A DNA stretch of 10,660 nt from Acidobacteriota bacterium (GCA_963169175.1 CAUJFK010000178.1:1-10660); one strand, 5' to 3'; shown: positions 1-7,997, counted from the stretch's first letter. Made by a program: numbers and translations. Notes: generated by a model not told the origin, from the letters alone.

Positions 1-176
1 AGCCGAATGACGATGCGACGATGGCTGACCGGATCGGTGAACTGCTGGAACAGCCAGCAGTTGCAGAGGCTTTTGGAAAGTGTGGAAAGGAGCGTGTTGC
101 GGAACAATTCTCGACCCGAAGCCAGTTGGAACGTACACTGGAGCTTTATGAACGCGAGATCATGGCGAGAGGCTGA
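1..176 (+). CDS. Glycosyltransferase family 4, C-terminal end (partial)
   Basis: The reading frame is already open at the window edge (first full codon at 3) and ends at TGA 174-176, giving the last 57 residues of a protein. The visible part reads MADRIGELLEQP, then a Gly/Lys-rich turn, then RVAEQFSTRSQLERTLELY. This matches the usual C-terminal end of GT4/GT-B glycosyltransferases, where a helix of the form 'la..i..LL..p' precedes '..r.rv.e.FS....v..l..lY'. The sugar-nucleotide site lies upstream, outside the window, so donor and acceptor cannot be judged. The next gene begins 9 bases after the stop, so the two are probably co-transcribed. A different frame from 7 to 210 is also open, but it has no family character and is a shadow. 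The identification rests on a short tail, so the subfamily is unknown. Confidence 0.75.
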   Translation, partial: PNDDATMADRIGELLEQPAVAEAFGKCGKERVAEQFSTRSQLERTLELYEREIMARG

Positions 177-185
177 TCTTTCTAA

Positions 186-1244
186 ATGGGCATGGACAAA
201 ATGCGGATAGTTCAGCTCGGGCCCGTCCCGCCGCCGCATGGCGGGGTTTCGACGAATATGCTTGCGATCCACAGGAAACTCATCGAACTCGGCCACGAAT
301 CGACGATCATCGATGTGACAGACCGCGGCGGAAAAACGACTGACACACACGTTCTGAAACCGAGGTCGGCCTTTGGCCTGATAAAACTTCTTCTCACGAT
401 GGACTGCGACATCGTTCATTACCATTTGGGTGGCGATTTCAGCATTAAACTTGCTGGACTTTCGTTTTTGTGCGGAATTCTCCCGGGGAAGAGATCGGCT
501 CTGACATTTCATTCTGGTGGTTACGCGAGAACCTCGGCAGATATGGCGCGGCATCGTTCGCTGCGCGGATCTGCACTTCGATCGGTCGATCTGCTGATCG
601 GTGTGAACGACGAGATGATAGCTATGTTCAAGGCCTTCGGTGTGAGCGAAGAACGAACGCGCCTGATCCTTCCGTTTGAGCTGAATAATCCCGATCCGTC
701 GGTTCGGCTTCCGGCCGAGTTGGAAGAGCTTAGTACCCGCTTTGATCCGTTCCTCTTGTCGGTCGGCGCCCTCGAAAGGGAGTATGGGAACGAGTTCCTT
801 GTTGAGGCAATGCCTAAACTATTGGAAAGGTTTCCAGACGCCGGGCTAATGATAGTCGGTGCGGGCACGCAACGGGACGCTTTGTCCGATGCGATCAAGA
901 GTCGTGGTTTGGCGGAGCTTATCGTGATGACAGGTAATCTGGATCACCCGTTCGTGCTGCACCTAATAGAACGTGCTGACGTTCTTATGCGATTGACTGA
1001 TTACGATGGAGACTCGATAGCGGTTAGGGAGGCGTTGTTTCTAGGCACTCCAGTAATTGCGTCTGATAACGTAACACGCCCGGACGGCGTTTTTCTGGTT
1101 AAACCTCTGTCCGATCCTGGGCGGCTGGTACAGGCTGTTATTACCGCATGTGAGAGGCAAAATGCGGGCCATTCCGCGGTGCAGGTCGAAACAGGAAACG
1201 CGGTGAAGGTAGTTGCGGCCTATCAGGAATTGCTGCAGAAATGA
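186..1244 (+). CDS. GT4-like glycosyltransferase
   Basis: A 352-residue cytoplasmic GT-B fold glycosyltransferase, expected to transfer a sugar from a nucleotide donor to a growing lipid-linked glycan. The N-terminal domain opens with RIVQLGPVPPPHGGVSTNML (residues 7-26), a glycine-rich loop typical of GT4 enzymes. The C-terminal Rossmann domain starts at FLLSVGALEREYGNEFLVEA (189-208) and continues with LMIVGAG (221-227) and the donor-site segment SIAVREALFLGTPVIAS (277-293). The usual EX7E motif appears as D274-X7-E282, so the first acidic residue is Asp. There is no signal peptide or membrane segment. ATG 186 is chosen because GAGAGG at 167-172 lies upstream, at a long 13-base spacing; ATG 192 or 201 are alternatives and 201 begins right at the conserved MRIVQ. 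The stop overlaps the start of the next gene by ATGA, implying translational coupling. Acceptor and donor sugars are not predictable. Confidence 0.9.
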   Translation: MGMDKMRIVQLGPVPPPHGGVSTNMLAIHRKLIELGHESTIIDVTDRGGKTTDTHVLKPRSAFGLIKLLLTMDCDIVHYHLGGDFSIKLAGLSFLCGILPGKRSALTFHSGGYARTSADMARHRSLRGSALRSVDLLIGVNDEMIAMFKAFGVSEERTRLILPFELNNPDPSVRLPAELEELSTRFDPFLLSVGALEREYGNEFLVEAMPKLLERFPDAGLMIVGAGTQRDALSDAIKSRGLAELIVMTGNLDHPFVLHLIERADVLMRLTDYDGDSIAVREALFLGTPVIASDNVTRPDGVFLVKPLSDPGRLVQAVITACERQNAGHSAVQVETGNAVKVVAAYQELLQK

Positions 1245-3283
1245 TCGCGAAACTGAAAAAGCTTAAGGGCCGGTCGTTTGCCGAGTTAATGTTTCGCGGT
1301 AAGCAAACGCTATCCGCGTTGGCGGAACAGGTTGGCCCATTAGCGGAGGCCACGGGACGGGATATCGGCGCTTTTGCGCGATCGCTTCGAGGGAAAGGCC
1401 TCGATGCTCCGGCAGACATACTTAAGTATTTTCGCGAGCGTGAGCATTTGTTTTTCCCCTCATTCTCGGATCGGGGCGGAACACTGGCAGCGCTCAAAGA
1501 ACGTTTCCCGCGCGAGCGAGATGGCATTATCCGGCGTGCCGAAAAGCTCCTGTCCGGATCATATGACCTTCTTGGCCACACAGGCCTTAGCTTCGGCGGG
1601 GCTTTGCCTGACTGGCACTTTGATCCGATTGCGCGAAAGCACTCGCCGCTACGGCATTGGTCGCGGTTTGATGAGAACGATCCATCTGAAACCGGGGACA
1701 AGAAAGCTATTTGGGAGTTGAACCGGCACCAATATTTCACAACGCTTGGCCAGGCATATTGGATTACGGGTGATGAAACGTTTGCCGACGCGTTCCTGGC
1801 CCACGTACAAGACTGGATCGAGAAGAATCCCCCAAAGTTGGGTCTGAACTGGATATCCTCACTTGAGATCGCCTACCGGTCAATATCGTGGATCTGGGCA
1901 TTTCATTATTTTAAGAATTCGTCGAGCTTTCGTCCGGAAATCTTCGTGAAAATGCTGAACGGCCTCGTTTGCAACGCCCAACACATTGAACGGTATTTAT
2001 CCACGTACAGCAGCCCGAATACACATCTCACTGGCGAAGCTCTTGGACTATATTTCATCGGAACATTTCTGCGTGGGTTTGCCGGTGCCGAACGATGGGC
2101 GAGAATTGGTTACGAGATCCTCATCGGTGAACTTGAACGTCAGATCCGTGCGGACGGAGGCTACGTTGAGCAAGCCACCCATTACCAACGCTATACTGCC
2201 GACTTTTATCTCGCGTTGGCGATACTTCGCAGGGCCGAAGGCCGGCGCTTGGACACGGTACATGAGGCGAAACTAGCAAAACTGCTCGAATTTCTGATGT
2301 GTTTGGTCCAACCCAATGGAGAGGCGCCGCTGACGGGAGATGAGGACGGGGGACGCCTTCATTTTTTCGATGATCGCGGCATTGCCGATCTCCGACCGAC
2401 GCTTTCGGTCGGGGCCGCCGTATTCAATGATGGCAGATTGAAGTTTGCATCAGGCGACGCGAGCGTTGAGTTGCTTTGGCTAATGGGCCCGGCTGGTCTG
2501 GCGGCGTTTGATGCCCTCAATCGTGTGCCGATGCGTGAAACAGCCAGGGCTTTTCAGGAAAGCGGTGTGTACGTGGTCCGCGACTCTGCCAATTTTGTCG
2601 TGATCGACTGTGGACAGCATGGCTTTATGAACTGCGGGCATGCTCATGCGGATGCACTGAGCTTTGTTGCATCATTTCTCGGTATGCCGGTCTTTGTTGA
2701 CTCAGGAACGTACACTTATACAGCTGACCGCAATGCTCGGGACTATTTTCGGTCTTCATCCGCCCATAATTGTCTCACGGTGAACGGGTCTGGTTCAGCT
2801 GAACCCGACGGGCCTTTCTCATGGAAACATTGGCCGGATTCAAAGGTGCTGGAATGGAATTGCGACGATACGGAAGTCGTATTTCGCGGCTTGCATAACG
2901 GGTACGAGCGGTTTGGGGTCGAATATGAAAGGGAGTTTCGAATCGGTCGAAGCAGCGGTGTGTTCCTGATCGATAAGGTTCGCACGAACGTTTCAAATAA
3001 GTTCACGATAAACTTTATTCTTTCACCTTTGATCGAAGCCGAAATGCATAGCGACGATCGCGTCATCCTGCGGGCAAAAGACGGAAAACAGGACCTATTG
3101 GCCATTGTTACAAAAGTGATCGAGAAAACTTCGGGGGACGAGTGTGGAGCGTGGCAGATCGAGCCGGCGCATATATCGCCTCGATATGGAATGCTGGTTC
3201 CGACTACAAAGCTGATATTCTCAATAGATCGGAATGCGGATTTTGAGGTAGAGAACAGATTTGTTCTGTCACGGACGAACTGA
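1241..3283 (+). CDS. Heparinase II/III family protein (putative polysaccharide lyase)
   Basis: A 680-residue protein with the two-domain plan of heparinase II/III-like lyases. The N-terminal alpha/alpha toroid runs to about residue 420 and shows WELNRHQYF (158-166), NWISSLEIAYRS (203-214), NTHLTGEALGL (260-270), EQATHYQRY (310-318) and GDEDGGR (366-372). The C-terminal beta-sandwich shows GHAHADALSF (466-475), VDSGTYTY (486-493) and RSSSAHN (504-510). In the family, an Asn/His pair, a Tyr and a His near these positions catalyse beta-elimination of uronic-acid polymers; N260/H262, Y315 and H467 or H469 are the likely counterparts. Such genes are common in exopolysaccharide operons, where they may trim or edit the polymer; the substrate is unknown. 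The N terminus (MIAKLKKLKGRSFAELMFRG) is basic and amphipathic, with no signal peptide. The gene overlaps the upstream gene by 4 bases and is followed 3 bases later by the AsnB-like gene. Confidence 0.9.
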   Translation: MIAKLKKLKGRSFAELMFRGKQTLSALAEQVGPLAEATGRDIGAFARSLRGKGLDAPADILKYFREREHLFFPSFSDRGGTLAALKERFPRERDGIIRRAEKLLSGSYDLLGHTGLSFGGALPDWHFDPIARKHSPLRHWSRFDENDPSETGDKKAIWELNRHQYFTTLGQAYWITGDETFADAFLAHVQDWIEKNPPKLGLNWISSLEIAYRSISWIWAFHYFKNSSSFRPEIFVKMLNGLVCNAQHIERYLSTYSSPNTHLTGEALGLYFIGTFLRGFAGAERWARIGYEILIGELERQIRADGGYVEQATHYQRYTADFYLALAILRRAEGRRLDTVHEAKLAKLLEFLMCLVQPNGEAPLTGDEDGGRLHFFDDRGIADLRPTLSVGAAVFNDGRLKFASGDASVELLWLMGPAGLAAFDALNRVPMRETARAFQESGVYVVRDSANFVVIDCGQHGFMNCGHAHADALSFVASFLGMPVFVDSGTYTYTADRNARDYFRSSSAHNCLTVNGSGSAEPDGPFSWKHWPDSKVLEWNCDDTEVVFRGLHNGYERFGVEYEREFRIGRSSGVFLIDKVRTNVSNKFTINFILSPLIEAEMHSDDRVILRAKDGKQDLLAIVTKVIEKTSGDECGAWQIEPAHISPRYGMLVPTTKLIFSIDRNADFEVENRFVLSRTN

Positions 3284-3286
3284 TGC

Positions 3287-5197
3287 ATGTGCGGAATTAA
3301 CGGAATTGTCTTTACGAAGGACAGCGGGCGGAGCGTTGATCGGGACCGGCTTGGCAGGATGCGTGACATTCTTGGCCATCGCGGCCCCGATGCCGCAGGC
3401 ATCTTTGTCGACGGCCGCGTCGGACTTGGGCACCGGCGGCTTTCGATCGTTGATCTTAAATCAGGCGATCAGCCGATGTTCAGCGACGACCGATCATTGG
3501 TGATCGTTTATAACGGCGAGGTCTATAACCACGCGGACCATCGCGAGGAGATGATCGATCGCGGCCATCGTTACCATTCAACTTCTGATACCGAAACGAT
3601 CCTCAACCTTTATAAAGAATTTGGTGTTGAATGCGTCCACCGGCTTCGGGGGATGTTTGCGTTCGCGATCTGGGATGAAAATAAGCAAGAACTTTTTATC
3701 GCCCGCGACAGGCTGGGGGTCAAACCGCTTTACTACGTTCACGACGACAACGGGAACGTCTTTTTTGCTTCCGAGATCAAGGCGTTGATCGAGGCTGGTG
3801 CGATCACGCCCGGATTGAATTTTTCGGTCCTGCCGGAACAGTTGGCAAATCACGGCACGAGCTATGACGAGACCTTGTTCGAGGGTGTTCGCCGGCTGCT
3901 TCCGGGGCACTGGTTGAAATGGCGAGACGGCCGAATAACGATCGAGAAGTTCTGGGACCTTGAGTTTGATCCGAAGCATATTTTTCCGGATGAAGATACG
4001 GCAGTTAGCGAATGGTTCGAGATGTTTCGCGAATCGGTACGCCTTCGACTTATGTCGGATGTGCCGCTTGGAATGTTCCTCTCCGGCGGCATCGATTCAT
4101 CGGCGATCGTCGCGGTAATGTCGCAGCTTGTTGATGAACCGATCAAGACATTTTCTGTCGGCTTTGCGGAACAGGAGGCCAATGAGTTCAGCTTTGCCCG
4201 TCAGGTCGCACAAAAGTTTAATACAGACCATCACGAGATAACGATCACGCCCGATCAGTTTTTTGAAGCGCTCCCTCGGCTTGTTTGGCACGAGGACGAA
4301 CCTCTCGGGTTCGAGGCTTCGGTTCCGCTCTATTTTGTTTCAAAGCTGGCCCAGGAACACGTAAAAGTTGTGCTTACCGGTGAGGGAAGCGATGAGACCC
4401 TCGCTGGTTATGCTCGATACCGAAAGGCGTTGATGCTGCTTGGTTACGGCGAAAAATATGAGGCATTGACGCCGGACTTTGTTCGCGGTGCGGTGAGGTC
4501 GGGCGTCGCGGCCTTGCCCGGCCGGCTGAACAAGAAGCTGACCCGCACGTTCCTTTCCCGAGACGCCGATATTGAAAATCTTTTCTTTGACAACTTTGCC
4601 ATTTTCGGGAAAGAGCAACAAAGTGGATTATTCACGTCCGCGACGGCGGAAAAGATCGGCAACACCAGCCCATATCAGAATCTGCACCGCTGGCTCAATG
4701 AGGTTGAAGCGGAAAGCCTGCTTGACCGGCTGTTGTATGTTGATACGAGATCGTATCTGCACGAGCTATTGATGAAACAGGACCAGATGTCGATGGCTGC
4801 GTCTATCGAAAGCCGTGTACCGTTCCTCGATCACAAACTTGTCGAATTTGCCGCCCGGCTTCCCGAAAAGATGAAGCTCCGCGGACATGATACAAAGTGG
4901 ATACTGAGAAAAGCGATGCAAGGGATACTGCCGCCGGAGATACTCGACCGGCCGAAGATGGGCTTTCCGGTGCCGCTCGGCAGTTGGCTTCGCGGGCCGT
5001 TTAGAAACATGGTCGATGAATATATCCTTAGCGAACGAAGCCTCAGACGCGGTATCTTCAATGCAAAAGCATTAAAGCATCTAGTGGCCGAGCATGATGC
5101 GGGCGAAGATCATACTGCCAGGATGTTTCGGCTAATGAATCTCGAGATCTGGCACCGAATTTTCATTGACGGCGAAACGCCGGAGCGAACGAGTTAG
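3287..5197 (+). CDS. asnB: Asparagine synthase-type glutamine amidotransferase (AsnB family)
   Basis: A 636-residue class II glutamine amidotransferase fused to an ATP-dependent synthetase domain. The start is fixed by MCGI: Cys2 becomes the N-terminal nucleophile that releases ammonia from glutamine. The glutaminase domain (about 1-215) carries HRGPD (31-35), GHRRLSIVDL (48-57), YNGEVYN (75-81) and SDTE (100-103). The synthetase domain carries the PP-loop LSGGIDSS (265-272) and GEGSDE (365-370), which bind ATP and make an acyl-adenylate. Later blocks are DQMSMAASIESRVPFLDHKL (499-518) and MGFPVPLGSWL (558-568). All catalytic elements look intact. In exopolysaccharide clusters, members of this family (for example the XrtA/PEP-CTERM-associated amidotransferases and P. 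aeruginosa WbpS) are thought to amidate sugar carboxylates rather than make asparagine. Context favours that role here, but free asparagine synthesis cannot be excluded. It starts 3 bases after the heparinase stop, with no clear ribosome binding site, suggesting re-initiation. Confidence 0.94.
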   Translation: MCGINGIVFTKDSGRSVDRDRLGRMRDILGHRGPDAAGIFVDGRVGLGHRRLSIVDLKSGDQPMFSDDRSLVIVYNGEVYNHADHREEMIDRGHRYHSTSDTETILNLYKEFGVECVHRLRGMFAFAIWDENKQELFIARDRLGVKPLYYVHDDNGNVFFASEIKALIEAGAITPGLNFSVLPEQLANHGTSYDETLFEGVRRLLPGHWLKWRDGRITIEKFWDLEFDPKHIFPDEDTAVSEWFEMFRESVRLRLMSDVPLGMFLSGGIDSSAIVAVMSQLVDEPIKTFSVGFAEQEANEFSFARQVAQKFNTDHHEITITPDQFFEALPRLVWHEDEPLGFEASVPLYFVSKLAQEHVKVVLTGEGSDETLAGYARYRKALMLLGYGEKYEALTPDFVRGAVRSGVAALPGRLNKKLTRTFLSRDADIENLFFDNFAIFGKEQQSGLFTSATAEKIGNTSPYQNLHRWLNEVEAESLLDRLLYVDTRSYLHELLMKQDQMSMAASIESRVPFLDHKLVEFAARLPEKMKLRGHDTKWILRKAMQGILPPEILDRPKMGFPVPLGSWLRGPFRNMVDEYILSERSLRRGIFNAKALKHLVAEHDAGEDHTARMFRLMNLEIWHRIFIDGETPERTS

Positions 5198-5231
5198 TGT
5201 GCCGCAAAGGCAACAGATAGATATTTATCCA

Positions 5232-6434
5232 ATGTTGGTCGCTGCTGCAGAACCAAATGTGAATAAGGAAACGGGCGTACTTCGCGGCCGCGATATCCTT
5301 TGCTTTAGTCACGACTGGAGTGGAGATCCGCTATCAAAAACACATTTGATGCGCATCCTTGCGCATGAAAATCGAATTCTATGGGTAAATGCTATCGCAA
5401 ACCGCATGCCGACGGCCGCAAAAAAGGATATGGCTCGCATCTTGCGCAAATTGGCTGCGTTTGCTGAGCCGGTAAAAGAGGTTGAGCCGAACATTTTTGT
5501 TCTTAACCCTTTGGCAATTCCAGCGTATGGTAACGCAGCGATTCGCGGTTTTAATCAACGGTTTCTGCGTTCGCAGGTCCTTAAGTCAATGCGTCGCCTG
5601 CGGTTTAGGCGTCCGATCAATATGGTATTCAATCCCGCGGCTGGGCTTCTTGCGGGCAAACTTGGCGAAGAGACGACAGTCTATTATTGCGTTGACGAAT
5701 ACACAGCGTTCACAGGTGTTTCGAACGGGCTGAAGCAGATCGAGGACGCCTTGTTCCGAACCGCCGATCTCGTTGTGGTTTCGGCCGAAAAACTTCTTGA
5801 GTCAAAGAAGGCGTTAAACGTCAACACACATCTTATTCGCCATGGGACTGACTGGAAACATTTTCGCGGTGCCATCGAACCGGAAACTCAGATCCCCGCT
5901 GAGATAGCATATCTCCCCCGGCCGATCATTGGTTTTCACGGCTTGCTTGCTGATTGGGTAGATTACGAATTGATCCGAAAAACGGCTGAGAGATATTCGG
6001 GCGGTTCCGTTGTTTTGATCGGCAAGATCGCCGTTGACGCAGAAGAAAAGATCAAAGTGCTCAACGGAGCAGAAAACATCCATTTGCTTGGCCGCAAGCC
6101 GTACGCCGATCTGCCCGCATACTGCAAGGGGTTTGACGTGGCGATTAATCCATTCGTGATCAATGAACTGACGCTCGCCGCAAACCCGCTGAAGGTTCGT
6201 GAATATCTGGCCGCTGGCTTGATGGTTGTCTCGACCGACATTCCGGAGGTACGCATCCTGGGAAACTGCCTGGTGGCCGCCTCGCATACCGATTTTCTTG
6301 AGAAGATCGAAACGGTCCTTTCTTCTGCCCGTTCGCGGGATGAGATATCCGATTCCGTCAGGCATGAAAGCTGGGAGGCAAAGATCGAAGAATTAAGGGG
6401 ATTGATTGAACGTACCGAAGGCAAGAAAGAATAG
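5232..6434 (+). CDS. Glycosyltransferase, TuaH-like (GT-B fold)
   Basis: From ATG 5232 the protein is 400 residues and cytoplasmic. It starts its conserved part with RGRDILCFSHDW (about 18-29) and LSKTHLMR, then TTVYYCVDEYTAFTGV (149-164), ADLVVVSAEKL (178-188), HGTDWKHF (204-211), PIIGFHGLLADWVDYELI (231-248), SVVLIGK, INPF (305-308), NPLKVREYLAAGLMVVST (318-335). This pattern fits a family of GT1/GT4-like transferases that includes TuaH of teichuronic acid synthesis; the 'YYCVDEY', 'GFHG...DWVDyeL' and 'NPLKvrEYLAAG' blocks are diagnostic. Donor and acceptor are unknown. The start is uncertain: TTG 5166 would overlap the AsnB-like gene by 32 bases, GTG 5199 lies one base after its stop, and ATG 5232 begins just ahead of the conserved domain. 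None has a well-placed Shine-Dalgarno sequence; GGAG at 5182-5185 is 13 bases before GTG 5199. The gene ends 29 bases inside the next one. Confidence 0.86.
   Translation: MLVAAAEPNVNKETGVLRGRDILCFSHDWSGDPLSKTHLMRILAHENRILWVNAIANRMPTAAKKDMARILRKLAAFAEPVKEVEPNIFVLNPLAIPAYGNAAIRGFNQRFLRSQVLKSMRRLRFRRPINMVFNPAAGLLAGKLGEETTVYYCVDEYTAFTGVSNGLKQIEDALFRTADLVVVSAEKLLESKKALNVNTHLIRHGTDWKHFRGAIEPETQIPAEIAYLPRPIIGFHGLLADWVDYELIRKTAERYSGGSVVLIGKIAVDAEEKIKVLNGAENIHLLGRKPYADLPAYCKGFDVAINPFVINELTLAANPLKVREYLAAGLMVVSTDIPEVRILGNCLVAASHTDFLEKIETVLSSARSRDEISDSVRHESWEAKIEELRGLIERTEGKKE
6395..6400 (+). promoter_or_regulatory. Ribosome binding site for the YdcF-family gene
   Basis: AAGGGG sits 5 bases ahead of TTG 6406, inside the coding sequence of the upstream glycosyltransferase. 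It is one of the clearest Shine-Dalgarno-like sequences in the window and is the main reason for accepting a TTG start here; no ATG or GTG in this frame lies near the N terminus of the conserved protein. Confidence 0.5.
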
Positions 6435-7050
6435 ACGGCTGTTGATCGCCCTTGGTTTTGCCGTTTTGGCCGCCTTGTGGATCGCGTTGGCGCCATTTTT
6501 GGCTGACGCGCTTGTAGTGGAGAGGCCGATCGCGCGGGCCGATGCGTTCTTGATCTTGAGCGGAGCGGCAGACTACGCACAGCGGGCCGACGGTGGTGCA
6601 CGTGCATTTCAGGATGGGTTGGCCCCGCGGATTCTCATTACCGATGACAACGAGCGCGGAGGCTGGGACGACCGGACGCAAGGTAACCCGTTCTTCATCG
6701 ACCGGATGGAAGGAATGCTTAAGGCGGCGGGAGTGCCGGCGGGGGCTATCGAAAGGCTCCTCGGTAAGGTACACGGCACGGACGATGAGGCCGAACTTGC
6801 TGTTCGGACAGCAACGGCTCGTGGGTATCGATCCATTTTGATCGTCACATCAGATTATCACTCGCGCCGAGCGCTCTGGGCCTTTGATAAGGCCGCGGCT
6901 GACAACGGAGCTGATCTGACGGTCGGTCTTATTCGCTCGCCCTCGGGGCCGCGGTATCCGGGCCGGTACACCTGGTGGATGACACGGCGGGGCTGGCGGA
7001 CGGTTGGTGCGGAATACGTGAAGTTTGGCTACTATTGGTTGTTTTATTGA
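6406..7050 (+). CDS. YdcF/DUF218 (ElyC/SanA-type) membrane-anchored protein
   Basis: A 214-residue protein with a basic N terminus (KARKNRR, 5-11) followed by one hydrophobic helix (about 12-30), so it is probably anchored in the inner membrane with the domain outside the cytoplasm. The rest is a DUF218 domain: ADAFLILSG (45-53), a run with GARAFQDGLAPRILITDD (64-81), the TDDEAELAVRTA block (125-136) and ILIVTSDYHSRRALWAF (144-160). E203 and K206 near the end match the family's late 'E..K' signature. E. coli relatives (ElyC, SanA, YdcF) are linked to envelope integrity and lipid-carrier or peptidoglycan metabolism, but the biochemical reaction is not established. DUF218 genes are frequent in polysaccharide clusters. 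The gene starts at TTG, supported by AAGGGG at 6395-6400, and overlaps the upstream glycosyltransferase by 29 bases. The methyltransferase gene follows 11 bases after the stop. Confidence 0.88.
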   Translation: MNVPKARKNRRLLIALGFAVLAALWIALAPFLADALVVERPIARADAFLILSGAADYAQRADGGARAFQDGLAPRILITDDNERGGWDDRTQGNPFFIDRMEGMLKAAGVPAGAIERLLGKVHGTDDEAELAVRTATARGYRSILIVTSDYHSRRALWAFDKAAADNGADLTVGLIRSPSGPRYPGRYTWWMTRRGWRTVGAEYVKFGYYWLFY

Positions 7051-7061
7051 GATTTGAACGA

Positions 7062-7940
7062 ATGCTCACTGTGCCAGCAAATACCGGCCCCAATGAGGTG
7101 GCCTTCGAACATGCACGCGAAGTAGCGCGCGGCAAACGGTTCGAGTTCGGTCGGAATTGGGCCGCATTTCTAACTGTCCTTGACGAAGACCGCATCATTC
7201 GTGCCGAACGGTCCTTGGCCGAAATGCTTGAAGTGGACGACCTGGCCGGCCGAACTTTCCTTGATATTGGATCGGGTAGCGGCTTGTTCTCGCTTGCGGC
7301 CCGCAGGCTGGGCGCCCGGGTCTTCTCTTTTGATTTCGATACAAACTCGGTTGCTTGTACACGCGAGTTGAAACGCCGTTATTTTGCGGATGATCCCGAT
7401 TGGACGGTCGAACAAGGATCTGTTCTCGACAAGAATTATGTATCAGGGTTGGGTCCGTTCGATATTGTTTACTCGTGGGGTGTGCTCCATCACACCGGTG
7501 AAATGTGGAAGGCCCTTGAACATGCGGCAATTCCGGTGACTGAGGGCGGGTCGCTTTTTATTGCAATTTACAATGATACCGGCTCACAGGCAGAACGATG
7601 GCGGTGGATAAAATCAACCTATTGTAAACTCCCGCGCGTTCTGAGATCTCCGTTTGCGGCGCTGGTTTCGATCCCTGACGAATCAAAGCGATTCATGAGT
7701 TTTGCTCTTCGCGGAAAACCGCAAGGATATTTCTCACACTGGAAAAATTACCGGAACGCCCGCGGGATGAATCGCTGGCATGACATCATCGACTGGGTCG
7801 GCGGCTACCCGTACGAAGTTGCGGGGCCATCGGCATTATTCGAATTTTTCAAAGAACGCGGATTTGCCGTCACGGCAATGAAATGCGACAACGTCGGACT
7901 TGGGTGCAACGAAATGGTTTTTCGGCGGATCAAGAAGTGA
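7062..7940 (+). CDS. Class I SAM-dependent methyltransferase
   Basis: A 292-residue soluble methyltransferase. Motif I is FLDIGSGSGLFSLAA (66-80), the SAM-binding glycine loop; the acidic residue after strand 2 is D91 in VFSFDFD; the post-motif block DIVYSWGVLHHTGEMW (134-149) and GGSLFIAIYND (162-172) follow. Before the Rossmann core there is a conserved lead-in, KRFEFGRNWAAFL (25-37), and after it a tail with GMNRWHDIIDWVGGYPYEVA (235-254) and a closing GxGCNEMVF. The fused head and tail resemble a set of bacterial methyltransferases found in glycan gene clusters, but the methyl acceptor is not known; sugar hydroxyl, carboxyl or a lipid carrier are all possible. ATG 7062 is chosen because the conserved region starts soon after. 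The frame is open back to 6975, and TTG 7047 is an alternative start overlapping the upstream stop. This is the last gene before a 185-base gap. Confidence 0.92.
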   Translation: MLTVPANTGPNEVAFEHAREVARGKRFEFGRNWAAFLTVLDEDRIIRAERSLAEMLEVDDLAGRTFLDIGSGSGLFSLAARRLGARVFSFDFDTNSVACTRELKRRYFADDPDWTVEQGSVLDKNYVSGLGPFDIVYSWGVLHHTGEMWKALEHAAIPVTEGGSLFIAIYNDTGSQAERWRWIKSTYCKLPRVLRSPFAALVSIPDESKRFMSFALRGKPQGYFSHWKNYRNARGMNRWHDIIDWVGGYPYEVAGPSALFEFFKERGFAVTAMKCDNVGLGCNEMVFRRIKK

Positions 7941-7997
7941 CCATTGCCGATTTAGCCGTGTGCGACATTTTTGGCCGGCAGATTATTGTTAGTGATG

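Noticed and set aside
7..210. A 67-codon + strand frame at the window start
   Set aside because: The other frame (stop at 174-176) carries a recognisable glycosyltransferase C terminus, so this is a shadow.
3252..3267. Perfect 6-bp inverted repeat AGAACA-N4-TGTTCT just before the AsnB start
   Set aside because: It resembles an operator, but it lies within the heparinase coding sequence, has an N6 GAAC/GTTC spacing unlike the usual LexA boxes, and such short palindromes arise by chance in 10 kb.
2743..3402. A 219-codon - strand open frame
   Set aside because: It lies opposite the heparinase C-terminal domain and the AsnB start, both well supported; its composition (rich in Ser, Arg and Pro) is typical of antisense shadows.
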